A program made the position numbers and the translations under genes. The notes beneath the pieces are model-generated. The model searched no databases. It saw nothing but the letters and a program-made list of their open reading frames with translations, and was not told where the DNA came from. This document shows, piece by piece, positions 9,100 to 17,217 of a stretch of 64,000 bases of DNA. Each line of letters starts with the position of its first letter. Within the stretch, counting starts at the first letter, position 1. Source of the stretch: Myxococcales bacterium (lineage in GTDB: Bacteria; Myxococcota_A; Polyangia; Nannocystales; Nannocystaceae); contig JACKDW010000003.1 in assembly GCA_020633295.1 (NCBI GenBank), positions 248,001 through 312,000 on the forward strand. The letters run 5' to 3'.

Positions 9100-9235
9100 C
9101 ACCTGCGGACGGGCCGGCGCGGACAAAAACGCCCCTGCGCCCCGAGGCGCGCTCCCCGGCGCGCCGCGGCGATTCCCGGTATATACACGTCGGACCGCGG
9201 AGCCAGCCCATGGACCCGCGCGGGAGCCCGCGGCC

Positions 9236-9508
9236 ATGGCCGAACGCACCGAAGTCGACATCCACGCGCTGCTCTCGGTCGCGCTCAACGAGCCGCCGCC
9301 CGACGAGCTCGCCGAGCGGGTCGCGGCCAAGGTCGCCGCGCTCGCGACGATCGTCGAGTTCGTCAAGCTGATCGGCCTCGCGCCGGTCAGCGCGCTGCTG
9401 CGCGGGGCCGAGGACGCCGCGCCGGAGGAGCCGGAGGAGCCCGAGGAGCGCGAGGAGCCCGAGTCGGAGCTGGAGGAGCAGGAGGGTGATGAAGATCGCG
9501 ACGCTTGA
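9236..9508 (+). CDS. Small protein with acidic Glu-rich tail
   Basis: 90 residues: an N-terminal helical part (residues 1-60) with a short amphipathic or hydrophobic helix (TIVEFVKLIGLAPVSALL), then a highly acidic Pro/Glu tail. No family recognised. It opens a three-gene unit with the MscS-like gene (which starts inside its last codons) and the sigma-kinase fusion. A TATACA-like hexamer at about 9182 lies upstream. ATG at 9236 is chosen because the other nearby ATG (9210) is out of frame. A role as regulator or partner of the channel is only suggested by the tight coupling. Confidence 0.75.
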   Translation: MAERTEVDIHALLSVALNEPPPDELAERVAAKVAALATIVEFVKLIGLAPVSALLRGAEDAAPEEPEEPEEREEPESELEEQEGDEDRDA

Positions 9509-10397
9509 GTGGGGCGCCTGGGCGCCCTCGCCCGACATGCCCAGCCTCGAGGCCAGCGCCACGCTGGTCGAGCGCTACGTGCTGCCGCCCGCCCGTCAGG
9601 TCTGGGCGCAGGTCGTCGCGCACGCGCCCGCCGTGCTCTCGGCGGTCGCGCTGCTGCTCGTGTTCTGGATCGGCGCCCGGATCGCGCGCGCGATCGTCTC
9701 GCGCGTGCTCGGCATGACGCGGCTCGACGCGGCGATCGCCGAGACGTGGATGCAGCGCGCGCTCTCGAGCTTCGGCGAGGGCTTCACGCCCTCGGCCGCG
9801 CTCGCGTCCATCGTCTACTACTCGATCCTGCTGCTCGCCTGGGCGGCGGCCGCCGACATCGTGGGCCTCACGGCCGTCAAGGTCGCGCTCTCGTCGGTGC
9901 TCGCCTACGTCCCGCGCCTCGCGTCGGCGCTGCTCGTGCTCGCGGCCGGGGGCTACGCCGCGAGCGCGGCCAGGCGCGCCGTGCACTCGGTGATGAAGCA
10001 GCTGGGCAGCCCCTACGGCGGGATCGTCGAGTTCCTGACAGAGGGGACGCTGCTCGTCATCGTCGTGTCGATCGCGGTCGACATGCTCGGCGTCGACCTC
10101 TCGCTCGTGACCGCCAACCTCGCGCTGCTCGTCGGCGCGCTGGTGGTGACGATCTGCTTCCTGCTCGCGTGGTCGATGCGGCGCCCGGCCGAGGAGATCA
10201 TCGCCAACTACTACCTGCGCAGGCTCGTCAGCGTGGGCGATCACGTCGAGCTCGGCGGCGTCTCGGGTCGCGTCGAGCGCTTCGCGCCGCTCGGCCTGCT
10301 CGTCAAGGACGTCGACGGCACCGAGCAGTTCATCCCCGCGCGGCACGTGCTCGAGGGGCTCCGCCGCAACCGCGGCGCCGGCGTTCACGGGGGCTGA
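9486..10397 (+). CDS. MscS-like mechanosensitive channel family protein
   Basis: 303 residues with about four to five membrane helices (near 47-70, 105-125, 133-157, 178-197, 205-224). The first resembles the conserved TM helix of bacterial MscS-family proteins (LLVFWIGARIARAIVSRVLG). The C-terminal part (YYLRRLVSVGDHVELGG ... VDGTEQFIPARHVLEG) matches the beta domain that follows the pore helix in MscS. These proteins usually form heptameric tension-gated pores. GTG at 9486 or ATG at 9489 can serve; the GGAGG run at 9472-9485, inside the previous gene, acts as ribosome site. The overlap of 23 nt with the upstream gene and the 8-nt gap to the sigma-kinase gene indicate one operon. Confidence 0.85.
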   Translation: MMKIATLEWGAWAPSPDMPSLEASATLVERYVLPPARQVWAQVVAHAPAVLSAVALLLVFWIGARIARAIVSRVLGMTRLDAAIAETWMQRALSSFGEGFTPSAALASIVYYSILLLAWAAAADIVGLTAVKVALSSVLAYVPRLASALLVLAAGGYAASAARRAVHSVMKQLGSPYGGIVEFLTEGTLLVIVVSIAVDMLGVDLSLVTANLALLVGALVVTICFLLAWSMRRPAEEIIANYYLRRLVSVGDHVELGGVSGRVERFAPLGLLVKDVDGTEQFIPARHVLEGLRRNRGAGVHGG

Positions 10398-10405
10398 GGG
10401 GCGCG

Positions 10406-12133
10406 GTGGAGGCAGCTGGCGCGAAGCAAGGCGGGCCCGCGCGCGCGCAGCCGACGATCTCGGAGCTCTCCGACGTCGAGCTGATCCGCGCGTTCAAGGA
10501 GCGGCGCGACGACACGACCTTCAGCGAGCTCGTCCGGCGCCACCAGATCCCGACCTTCCGCCTGCTCGTCGGCTACCTCGGCGACGCCGACGAGGCCGAG
10601 CCGCTGTGCGAGCGCGTGTTCGTCGACGCCAGCCAGCGCATCGACGAGCTCGTCGACCCGGCCGCCTTCGACGCGTGGATCTTCCGCCTGGCGAGCGAGC
10701 GGGCGCGCAAGGCCGAGGTCGAGGCGAGCTCGAGCGGGCGACCCCGCAGGCCGCCGCCGCCGGCGACCGCGGACCCGCACACGCACCTCAAGCACGAGAT
10801 CCGCGAGGTGCTGCGCGAGCTCCCGGGCGAGCTCCGGCTCGCGCTCGTGCTCGCGGAGCTGCACGGCGACACGCCGGAGCGCGTCGCGTCGCTGATGCGG
10901 GTCGAGGTCGCCGCGGCCCGTGACCTGATCGCGCGCGCGCGCGCGCAGTTCGTGGAGGCGCTCGATCGACGATCGAACGCGGCGGCGGTGACCGCAGACG
11001 ACGGGCCGCCGTCCGCCGGCGCGCCCGCGGCCGCGCCGCTCGAGCTCGACGACGATGACGACGAGGAAGTGTTCCAGCCCGGCACCGTCGTCGCGCGTCG
11101 CTACCGCGTGCGCCGCCTGCTCGGGCTCGGCGGCTTCGGGGCCGTCTACGAGGCCTTCGACGAGCGCAAGAAGCGGCTCGTCGCGCTCAAGGTGCTGCTC
11201 GCCTCGGTCGCGGCGCGCTCGGTCATCCGCAAGCGGTTCAAGCGCGAGGCCGAGCTCATCCGCCGGGTGCAGCACGACAACTTCGTGCGCGTCTTCGACT
11301 TCGGGCACGCGAGCGAGGGCTTCTCGTACATGTCGATGGAGCTGATCGAGGGCGAGAGCCTCGCGGAGCTGCTCCACCGCGAGATCCTCGAGCCCGCGCG
11401 GGCGCTGCACATCGCCCGCCACACCCTGCGCGCGCTGGCCCACGCGCACCGCCTCGGCGTGATCCACCGCGACATCAAGCCGGGCAACCTGATGATCACG
11501 CGGCGCCAAGGCGACAGCTCGTTCGTGCGCGTGCTCGACCTCGGCATCGCCAAGCTCGTCGATCGCGAGGGGCGGGGGCCGAGCGCGAAGCTCTCGCGCA
11601 CCGGGCAGATCCTCGGGACGCCCGCGTACATGTCCCCCGAGCAAGCCGCGGGCGAGGCGCTCGATCAGCGCTCAGACCTGTACGCGGTCGCGGTCGTGCT
11701 GTTCGAGATGCTCACCGCGCGCCCGCCGTTCTCCGCCGACAGCGACGTCGCGGTGCTCGCCATGCAGGTCGCGAAGCCGCCGCCGATGCTCGCCGACTTC
11801 GCGCCCGGGCGCGGCTGGAGCGACGAGATCGAGGCGCTCATGCGACGCGCGCTCTCCAAGGAGCCGGCGGCGCGCTTCCGCACGGCCGACGAATTCCTCG
11901 CGGCGCTCGAGGGCCTCGAGCCGCTGCGCCCGGGCGGCGGCACGGCGGTCGCGACCACGCCGCGCATGGAGATGGTGCGCACGGTGCCCGGCGAGACGCT
12001 CGAGACCCCCCACGTGCAGCCCCGCAGGGCGCCCGAGGGTGACGCCGGCACGGGGCGCGTGATCACGCTGATCGTCGTGTTCGCGCTCGCGATCGGCGGC
12101 GGCGTCGCGCTGTGGCTGCTGCTGGTCCCGTGA
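10406..12133 (+). CDS. Fusion of ECF-sigma-like module and membrane-anchored Ser/Thr protein kinase
   Basis: 575 residues. Residues 24-90 resemble sigma-70 region 2 (ELIRAFKERRDDTTFSELV, LLVGYLGDADEAEPLCERVF); residues 135-185 resemble region 4 (LRELPGELRLALVLAELHG, then the HTH-like TPERVASLMRVEVAAARDL). After an acidic linker (DDDDDEE) a complete kinase follows: glycine loop LGGFGAVY near 240, VALK near 261, HRDIKPGN near 354, DLG in place of DFG near 378, and GTPAYMSPEQ near 402-411. Residues 552-575 form a single C-terminal membrane helix. GTG at 10406 is the only start close to the end of the MscS-like gene (8 nt gap) and gives a full sigma module. Kinase activity looks likely; whether the sigma module binds RNA polymerase is unknown. 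Confidence 0.88.
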   Translation: MEAAGAKQGGPARAQPTISELSDVELIRAFKERRDDTTFSELVRRHQIPTFRLLVGYLGDADEAEPLCERVFVDASQRIDELVDPAAFDAWIFRLASERARKAEVEASSSGRPRRPPPPATADPHTHLKHEIREVLRELPGELRLALVLAELHGDTPERVASLMRVEVAAARDLIARARAQFVEALDRRSNAAAVTADDGPPSAGAPAAAPLELDDDDDEEVFQPGTVVARRYRVRRLLGLGGFGAVYEAFDERKKRLVALKVLLASVAARSVIRKRFKREAELIRRVQHDNFVRVFDFGHASEGFSYMSMELIEGESLAELLHREILEPARALHIARHTLRALAHAHRLGVIHRDIKPGNLMITRRQGDSSFVRVLDLGIAKLVDREGRGPSAKLSRTGQILGTPAYMSPEQAAGEALDQRSDLYAVAVVLFEMLTARPPFSADSDVAVLAMQVAKPPPMLADFAPGRGWSDEIEALMRRALSKEPAARFRTADEFLAALEGLEPLRPGGGTAVATTPRMEMVRTVPGETLETPHVQPRRAPEGDAGTGRVITLIVVFALAIGGGVALWLLLVP

Positions 12134-12159
12134 GCGCGCGGGGGACGGGCTCGGCGCGC

Positions 12160-12972
12160 TCACGAGCTCGGCGCGCGCTCCTTGGCGGCCGTCAGCGCCG
12201 CGCGAATCGCCGAGACTGGCTGCAGGGCCACGTAGAAGAAGCCGTCGCCGTAGTCCTTCCGTCCGCACTGATCCTCGAGGCAGCTGAAGTCGTTGTCCGC
12301 GGTGTGCAGCGCGCGGATCTGGTCGCCGTTGTAGAAGACGCGGCCGTACCCGAGCGCGAGCACGCCGTTGAACAGGCTGACGCCCGCGCCGAAGCCAGAC
12401 ACCACGTTGGCGTCGACCGACCAATTAAGGATGTCGCCGGCGTCATCGGTCTTGAACCCCGTGACCTGGGCTGTGTACGGCGCGATGTACGTGCCCTGCA
12501 TCGCCAGCCATCCCCACGCGAGGTTCATCTCGACGCCGACGACGACGTGGAGCTTGAGCGACGCGTCGTCGATCGTTCGACCCAGCTGCGCGACGAAGTC
12601 GAGGCGCGGCTCGAGTAGCAGGCGGAAGCCGGAGCCGGTCGGCCGCGTCGCGGACTTGTCCCAGCACAGTGTCAGCGGGTCCGCGCACCAGCGATCGCTG
12701 GTGAGGAGCTCGGGCGCCTTGAGATCTTTGCCGTTCTTGGTACGCCGCCACGTCGCGCGCGAGCTCGACGGCTCGGGCGCCGGCGGAGCTAGGCTCGTCG
12801 CGTTCGGGGACGCAGTCGCGGGGGCGGGCGCTACGGACGGCGTGTCCGCGGGGCTCGGCCCGATCGGCGTCGGTCCAGGCGCGCGCGGCGTTGGAGCTGG
12901 GGGCGGGGAAGCGGGGAGCCCTGGGCTCACGGACAGGGCGCCGATGAGCGCTGCGGCGAGTAGCGACGACAT
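12160..12972 (-). CDS. Secreted protein with Pro-rich linker, probable outer-membrane-type beta domain
   Basis: 270 residues: signal peptide (residues 1-20), a Pro/Ala/Ser linker to about residue 70, then a beta-rich domain with regularly spaced aromatic/Gly strands (FRLLLEPRLDF, HVVVGVEMNLAWGW, VSGFGAGVSLFNGVLALGYGRVFY) that could form part of a small outer-membrane barrel or periplasmic sandwich. Two Cys pairs (WCADPLTLCW; CLEDQCG) suggest disulfides. Not assignable to a family. The start has AAGGAG 9 nt upstream. It converges with the sigma-kinase gene across a 26-nt gap and is not part of that operon. Confidence 0.8.
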   Translation of the reverse strand: MSSLLAAALIGALSVSPGLPASPPPAPTPRAPGPTPIGPSPADTPSVAPAPATASPNATSLAPPAPEPSSSRATWRRTKNGKDLKAPELLTSDRWCADPLTLCWDKSATRPTGSGFRLLLEPRLDFVAQLGRTIDDASLKLHVVVGVEMNLAWGWLAMQGTYIAPYTAQVTGFKTDDAGDILNWSVDANVVSGFGAGVSLFNGVLALGYGRVFYNGDQIRALHTADNDFSCLEDQCGRKDYGDGFFYVALQPVSAIRAALTAAKERAPSS

Positions 12973-13074
12973 CTCGCAATCTCCTTCTCCGCAGGGCGAC
13001 TCCGGTCGAGGACCGGCTGTCGCGACGCGGCGAGGTCTCTGGAGATGAAGTGTCGTGGACCGCCGGTTCAGTTC

Positions 13075-13085
13075 ACAATGATTGT
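13075..13085. promoter_or_regulatory. Short palindrome (ACAAT-G-ATTGT)
   Basis: 11-bp perfect dyad in an unusually AT-rich spot, about 100 nt upstream of the secreted-protein gene starting at 12972 and downstream of the dehydrogenase gene. It could be an operator; no cognate regulator is evident. Confidence 0.25.
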
Positions 13086-13155
13086 CGCGCGGGCGGGCGC
13101 GCGAGGTCGTCGGCGCGCGCGAGGTCGTCGGCGCGTGTGCGCTCGCGCGGGCGCG

Positions 13156-14193
13156 TCAGCTCGCCTGGGCCTGGATGGCGGCGACCGTGCGGCGGATGCC
13201 CTCCTCGATCGAGACCGCCGGCGCGTAGTCGAGGTCGCGCGCCGCCTTGCTGATGTCGAAGTAGTGATGCGTGCACAGGTAGCGGATCGCGAAGCGCGAC
13301 ATGCCGTCCTCGGCGTTGAGCGTGCCGCCCTTGAGCGTGTCCCAGGCCTCCGCGAGCGCGGCCACGCTCCACGCGAGCGCGTACGGGACGCGCCCGCGGA
13401 TCGGCGGCAGCTCGAGCTGCGCGAGCACGCGCTTCACGAACTCGAAGAAGCCCATCGGCTCGCCGTTGGTGATGAAGTAGGCCTGGCCCGCGACGGGCGA
13501 GCCCGGCGCCAGGCGGTCGCCCGCGGCGAGCAGCGCGTCGACGAGGTTGTCGACGTAGGTGAAGTCCGAGAGGTGCTCGCCCGAGCCGACCTGGTACTTG
13601 AGCTTGCCCGCGCGCGCGCGCTCGAGGATCGCCGGCAGCAGGCGCGTGTCGCCGGGCCCGAAGATCACGTGCGGCCGGATCGAGACGGTCGCCAGCTCCG
13701 GGCTGTTGGCCGCGAGCGCGAGCTTCTCGGCCGCGATCTTGCTGTCGGCGTAGGGCGCCTGCGAGCGCGCGCAGTAGGGCAGGGACTCGTCGCCGCCCTC
13801 GATGTCGCGGCCCTCGTAGACCACGCTCGCCGAGCTGACGTACACGAGCCGCGCGACGCCGTGCTCGCGGCAGGCCGCGAGCACGTTCTCCGTGCCGCCG
13901 AGGTTCACGTCCCAGACGTCGCGCACGCGGTTGTGCTTGGTGTGCACGAGCGACGCGTTGTGAAACACGATGTCGTGCCCGCGGACGAGCTCGGAGACGG
14001 CGGCGGGATCGCGCAGGTCGAGCTGACGCAGCGCCACGTCGTCGCGCCACGAGCTCTCCCCGGCGCGCAGATCCACGGCGGTCACGGCGTCGCCGCGGTC
14101 CGCGAGCGCGTTCACGAGGTGTCGCCCGACGAAGCCGAGGCCCCCGGTCACGAGCGAGCGCGTTTTCGCGGTCGTGCTGTCCACGTCGGTCAT
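13156..14193 (-). CDS. 3-beta-hydroxysteroid dehydrogenase / sterol-4-alpha-carboxylate dehydrogenase-like enzyme
   Basis: 345-residue extended SDR. The Rossmann motif VTGGLGFVGRHL lies near residue 14, and the catalytic pair is in YADSK. The stretch RPHVIFGPGDTRLLP, the HLSDFTYVDNLVDA segment and the C-terminal HHYFDISKAARDLDY-like motif closely follow NSDHL/ERG26, the enzyme that oxidises and decarboxylates C-4 carboxysterols. Other 3-beta-HSD-fold epimerases remain possible. ATG at 14193 has AGGAG 4 nt upstream; an in-frame start 32 codons earlier is disfavoured. It is divergently paired (155 nt) with a sterol desaturase-family gene, which supports a sterol or steroid substrate in a group known to make sterols. 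Confidence 0.88.
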   Translation of the reverse strand: MTDVDSTTAKTRSLVTGGLGFVGRHLVNALADRGDAVTAVDLRAGESSWRDDVALRQLDLRDPAAVSELVRGHDIVFHNASLVHTKHNRVRDVWDVNLGGTENVLAACREHGVARLVYVSSASVVYEGRDIEGGDESLPYCARSQAPYADSKIAAEKLALAANSPELATVSIRPHVIFGPGDTRLLPAILERARAGKLKYQVGSGEHLSDFTYVDNLVDALLAAGDRLAPGSPVAGQAYFITNGEPMGFFEFVKRVLAQLELPPIRGRVPYALAWSVAALAEAWDTLKGGTLNAEDGMSRFAIRYLCTHHYFDISKAARDLDYAPAVSIEEGIRRTVAAIQAQAS

Positions 14194-14348
14194 CGGTCTC
14201 CTGACGGCGCGCGTGAGTGTCGCGCGGCTGCACGCGCGTCTATCATGGTGCGCGGAGCCCGGCTGTGCTCGCCCGCACAGCCTGGTCACGGGCGTGCGCC
14301 TAGTCCTCCTCGAGGCGCGCCGGTCCCCGCTAGGCTCCCGCTCGCGCC

Positions 14349-15026
14349 ATGACGAACCTGCTCGTGATCATCACCGCCGTCCTCGCGTTCAACGGGCTGC
14401 TGATGGCCTACCTCAACTGGGCCTTCGCGGCCGAGCGCTTCAAGCCGCACCGCTTCCGCGCCGAGCCCGTGGTGATGCGCGTCGACGCGAGCGACCGGCG
14501 GGCGAACGCGCGCCGCAACATGCTCATCTCGGTCGGCATGTTCTACGCCGCCGTCGTCCTGCTGTACCCGTGGCTGTTCGTCGACGGCCCGGTCTCGTGG
14601 CGGACGATCGCGTGGCAGTCGGTCCTGGTGCTCTCCGTCTACGACCTCGGCTACTACTTCATGCACCGCTACGCGCACACGCAGAAGTGGTTGATGAAGA
14701 TCCACGCCGTGCACCACAAGGCCCGCTACCCGTCGGCCCGCGACAGCCTGTGGATCCACCCCTACGAGACCGCCGCCGGCGTCGGGCTGCTGCTGCTGAC
14801 GATCCTCGCGCTCGGCCCGGTCCACATCCACGCCTTCGCGATCATGTTCCTCGTCTACACCGCGTCGAACATCCTCATTCACTCCGGCATCGCGTTCCCC
14901 CGCTACCCGCTCAAGCTGTTCAACGGGCTCGCCGAGCAGCACTACGGCCACCACATGGTCAACATGAACCGGAACTTCGCGACCATCACGCGGTTCTGGG
15001 ACCGCCTGTTCGGCACGAGCCTGTAG
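14349..15026 (+). CDS. Sterol desaturase / fatty acid hydroxylase family membrane enzyme
   Basis: 225 residues, four or more membrane helices and the three histidine boxes of the ERG3/ERG25 superfamily: HRYAH at 106-110, HAVHH at 119-123 and HYGHH at 198-202, which bind the di-iron centre. Members hydroxylate or desaturate sterols, fatty acids or carotenoids at the membrane. The short length fits C-5 desaturase or C-4 methyl oxidase-like bacterial homologues. TAGGCT lies 12 nt before the ATG. With the divergent NSDHL-like gene it suggests a C-4 demethylation or nucleus-modifying step, though substrate is inferred from neighbourhood only. Confidence 0.88.
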   Translation: MTNLLVIITAVLAFNGLLMAYLNWAFAAERFKPHRFRAEPVVMRVDASDRRANARRNMLISVGMFYAAVVLLYPWLFVDGPVSWRTIAWQSVLVLSVYDLGYYFMHRYAHTQKWLMKIHAVHHKARYPSARDSLWIHPYETAAGVGLLLLTILALGPVHIHAFAIMFLVYTASNILIHSGIAFPRYPLKLFNGLAEQHYGHHMVNMNRNFATITRFWDRLFGTSL

Positions 15027-15066
15027 CCGCCCCGCTACGGGCTCGTCGCGGCCTCGACGGGCGCGG

Positions 15067-15072
15067 TACACT
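15067..15072 (+). promoter_or_regulatory. -10-like hexamer (TACACT)
   Basis: TACACT with exactly 6 nt to the GTG at 15079 and no Shine-Dalgarno; a model leaderless start. Confidence 0.55.
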
Positions 15073-15078
15073 CACGCG

Positions 15079-15984
15079 GTGAGCCAACGAGCTGTAGCGA
15101 TCGCGACCGAGCTGGGCGTCCTCCGTGAGCTCGACGCGCTGCGCCTGCTGTCGATCGAGACCGTGCGAGGCCGGGTCATCACGTTCATCGTCGAGCTGCC
15201 CGGCCGCGCCTGCTCGCCACCGAAGCACGGCCTCGCGCTCCGGTGCAGGATCACGCTCGACTGCGTGATGGCGTATCGCCTGCTCGCGCGCCCGCGCTGG
15301 GATCCGGCCGCGTTCAACACCCCGGCCTCGGCCTTCGACGAGATCGAGGAGTCGGCCTGGGTCGCCGAGATCACCGCGAGGTTCCTCGATCCCGCGAAAT
15401 ACCGGCACGTCTCGATCGTCACCGATCAGCTGGTGATCCACGCGGTGACGGGGGGCTACTCCTTGGAGGTCCTCGAGCGCGTCCCCGTGGGCGACGCGCT
15501 CGAGCGCCGCGCGGACGCGACGGCGAGCTCACGGGGGGCGGGGCGCCCTGCGGGCTGGGCGACGCGCGAATACCCGTGCGCTCGCGGCGTCCCCGTCGAG
15601 ACGCCGCTCGGCGCGCTGCGCCGGTTTCGTGACACGATCTTCCTGTTCTCGGTCGCGTTCTCGCTCCGCCCGATCACGCTCGAGCTCGCGGGCGAGTTCA
15701 CCGGGAGCTCCTTCTACCCCGTGGAGCAAGCGGGCTATATCAACTATCGCCTCCGCTTTCACGACGTCCAGGCGATCTACTCCGCGGAGCTCGACATCTC
15801 GTGTAACGACATCCTGCCGCGGCGCGAGTCACAATTTGAGCAGAAGCTCGACTTCGGGCTGCTCACCGCGATCGTCGGCGCGGACGAGCCCGAGTTCCGC
15901 AGCTTCCAGCTCGGCTGCTACGACGACCTGCTCTGGGTCGCCTGTCGTGACTACACGCTCGAGCTCCTCGGCCCCGCGGACTGA
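15079..15984 (+). CDS. Unknown cytoplasmic protein with two similar halves
   Basis: 301 residues, no signal peptide or membrane helix. The two halves look like diverged copies of one domain: residues about 30-135 end with LVIHAVTGGYSLEVL, and residues about 180-300 end with LLWVACRDYTLELL, each preceded by a beta-rich stretch. Such duplicated small alpha+beta domains occur in immunity-type and other protein-protein interaction proteins, but no family is recognised. GTG at 15079 is 6 nt after TACACT. It follows the desaturase gene by 52 nt but has its own apparent promoter. The mid-part (residues 140-170) is Ala/Gly/Arg-rich and may be a linker. Confidence 0.8.
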   Translation: MSQRAVAIATELGVLRELDALRLLSIETVRGRVITFIVELPGRACSPPKHGLALRCRITLDCVMAYRLLARPRWDPAAFNTPASAFDEIEESAWVAEITARFLDPAKYRHVSIVTDQLVIHAVTGGYSLEVLERVPVGDALERRADATASSRGAGRPAGWATREYPCARGVPVETPLGALRRFRDTIFLFSVAFSLRPITLELAGEFTGSSFYPVEQAGYINYRLRFHDVQAIYSAELDISCNDILPRRESQFEQKLDFGLLTAIVGADEPEFRSFQLGCYDDLLWVACRDYTLELLGPAD

Positions 15985-16017
15985 CGTCGCGCGGCGTCAG
16001 CGTCTCGCCCGCGACGG

Positions 16018-17097
16018 CTAGCCGCCGCGGCCCATGTACTTGCGAGTGAAGCGCTCGTCGAGGTCGTCGCCGGCCTCGCGCCAGCGCGCCTCGTCGGCCT
16101 CGATCCGCGCCGCGTAGCGATCGCCGCGCGCGAGCTCGGCCTGGAAGCTCCGCTCGAGCTGCGCGAGCGAGAGGCCGCGGTGGCCGACCAGCGTCAGCGT
16201 CGCGCGGGCGCGGTACCACATCGACGCCCACGGGTCCTCGGCGTGGTACGAGGCCTTGAGGTAGGCGCGCGCCGCCAGGCGCTTGGCGTCGCGCTTGACC
16301 TGGTGATCCCAGATCAGCACGTCGCCGAGCGCCTCGAGCAGGATCGGGCTCGTGTGCTGCCCGAAGCGCATCATCCCGAGCACGCCCTTGAGCGTCTCCT
16401 CGCGCGAGTGACCCTTCTCCTCGGCGTAGGCGGCGAAGCCCCGCGCGCCGAACAGCGGGCTCACCATGAACTCGGCGCGGGGCTCGAGCGCGGTCGACTC
16501 GTACGCCCTGGGGTCGCGGAGGATCGGCAGCGCGCTCCGCAGATCGCGGGCGTCGAGCGGCAGCCCGGTCGGCCGGCGCGCGCGGATCTCGAGCACGTAC
16601 TCGACGAGGCGCTGCTGGATGATCTCGCGCCCGAAGTGCGCGTCGGGGTTGATCTCGAGGGCGCGCCGGATGTGCTCGAGGCCCTCCTCGAGCCGCCCCG
16701 CGTGCAGCTCGAGGGTGCCGAGGTTGGCGAGCGTCTCGTAGCGATCGGGGTCGCGCGCGAGCGCCTCGGTCATCAGCGCGATCGCGCGGTCGTGCTCGCC
16801 CAGCTTGTCGAGCGCGACCCCGAGGTCATCGGTCCACGCGCGCCGCTCGTCCTCGTCGCCGGTCTCCGCGGCGAGGCGCGCGCGCCGGTCCTCGACGCGC
16901 CAGCGATAGAAGCCCTCGGAGTGGCGCAGGAAGCGGCCTGAGAGCAGCTCGAGCACGTCGGGGAAGCGGCGCCGCTCCATCGCCAGGGTGTCGTAGTCCC
17001 AGTAGCAGGCGGACGCGTCGCCGGGCGGCAGCCCCGTCAGCGCGAGGGCGAGCAGCGCGAGCGCGGCGCGGGCGGCTCGTGGGCGGCTGCGCGGCAT
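16018..17097 (-). CDS. Secreted TPR-repeat protein
   Basis: 359 residues. A signal peptide (residues 1-31, cleavage likely after DASA) precedes the conserved-looking CYWDYDTLAMERRRFPD segment. Three TPR-like helix pairs follow (WTDDLGVALDKLGEHDRAI, YETLANLGTLELHAGRLEEG, with repeat spacing of 34 residues), then a longer helical domain. Likely periplasmic and scaffold-like; no catalytic motif. Start: ATG at 17097 rather than 17106, because TACCAT ends 7 nt upstream and the 17106 codon overlaps that hexamer. It converges with the two-halves gene (33-nt gap) and lies 120 nt downstream of the vWA lipoprotein gene on the same strand. Confidence 0.82.
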   Translation of the reverse strand: MPRSRPRAARAALALLALALTGLPPGDASACYWDYDTLAMERRRFPDVLELLSGRFLRHSEGFYRWRVEDRRARLAAETGDEDERRAWTDDLGVALDKLGEHDRAIALMTEALARDPDRYETLANLGTLELHAGRLEEGLEHIRRALEINPDAHFGREIIQQRLVEYVLEIRARRPTGLPLDARDLRSALPILRDPRAYESTALEPRAEFMVSPLFGARGFAAYAEEKGHSREETLKGVLGMMRFGQHTSPILLEALGDVLIWDHQVKRDAKRLAARAYLKASYHAEDPWASMWYRARATLTLVGHRGLSLAQLERSFQAELARGDRYAARIEADEARWREAGDDLDERFTRKYMGRGG

Positions 17098-17186
17098 CGC
17101 GTTCATGGTACGCGATCCCCCGCGCGGGCTCGAGCGCGGCGCGCGTGGGCCGAGGGGCCGCCGGAACGGACCTGCGCCATAAACAA

Positions 17187-17209
17187 TGTCCATTCGGACA
17201 CGACGTGTC
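17187..17209. promoter_or_regulatory. Two interlocked dyads
   Basis: TGTCC-ATTC-GGACA (17187-17200) overlaps GACAC-GAC-GTGTC (17197-17209), sharing the middle GACA. In RNA on the minus strand the two stems would be mutually exclusive; as DNA they offer three half-sites. They lie between two minus-strand genes. Confidence 0.35.
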
Positions 17210-17217
17210 GCGCGCCC

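Noticed and set aside
10380..10406. Reading the sigma module and the kinase as two separate genes
   Set aside because: There is no stop or start between the sigma-like part and the kinase; one frame runs from GTG 10406 to 12133 with a continuous acidic linker.
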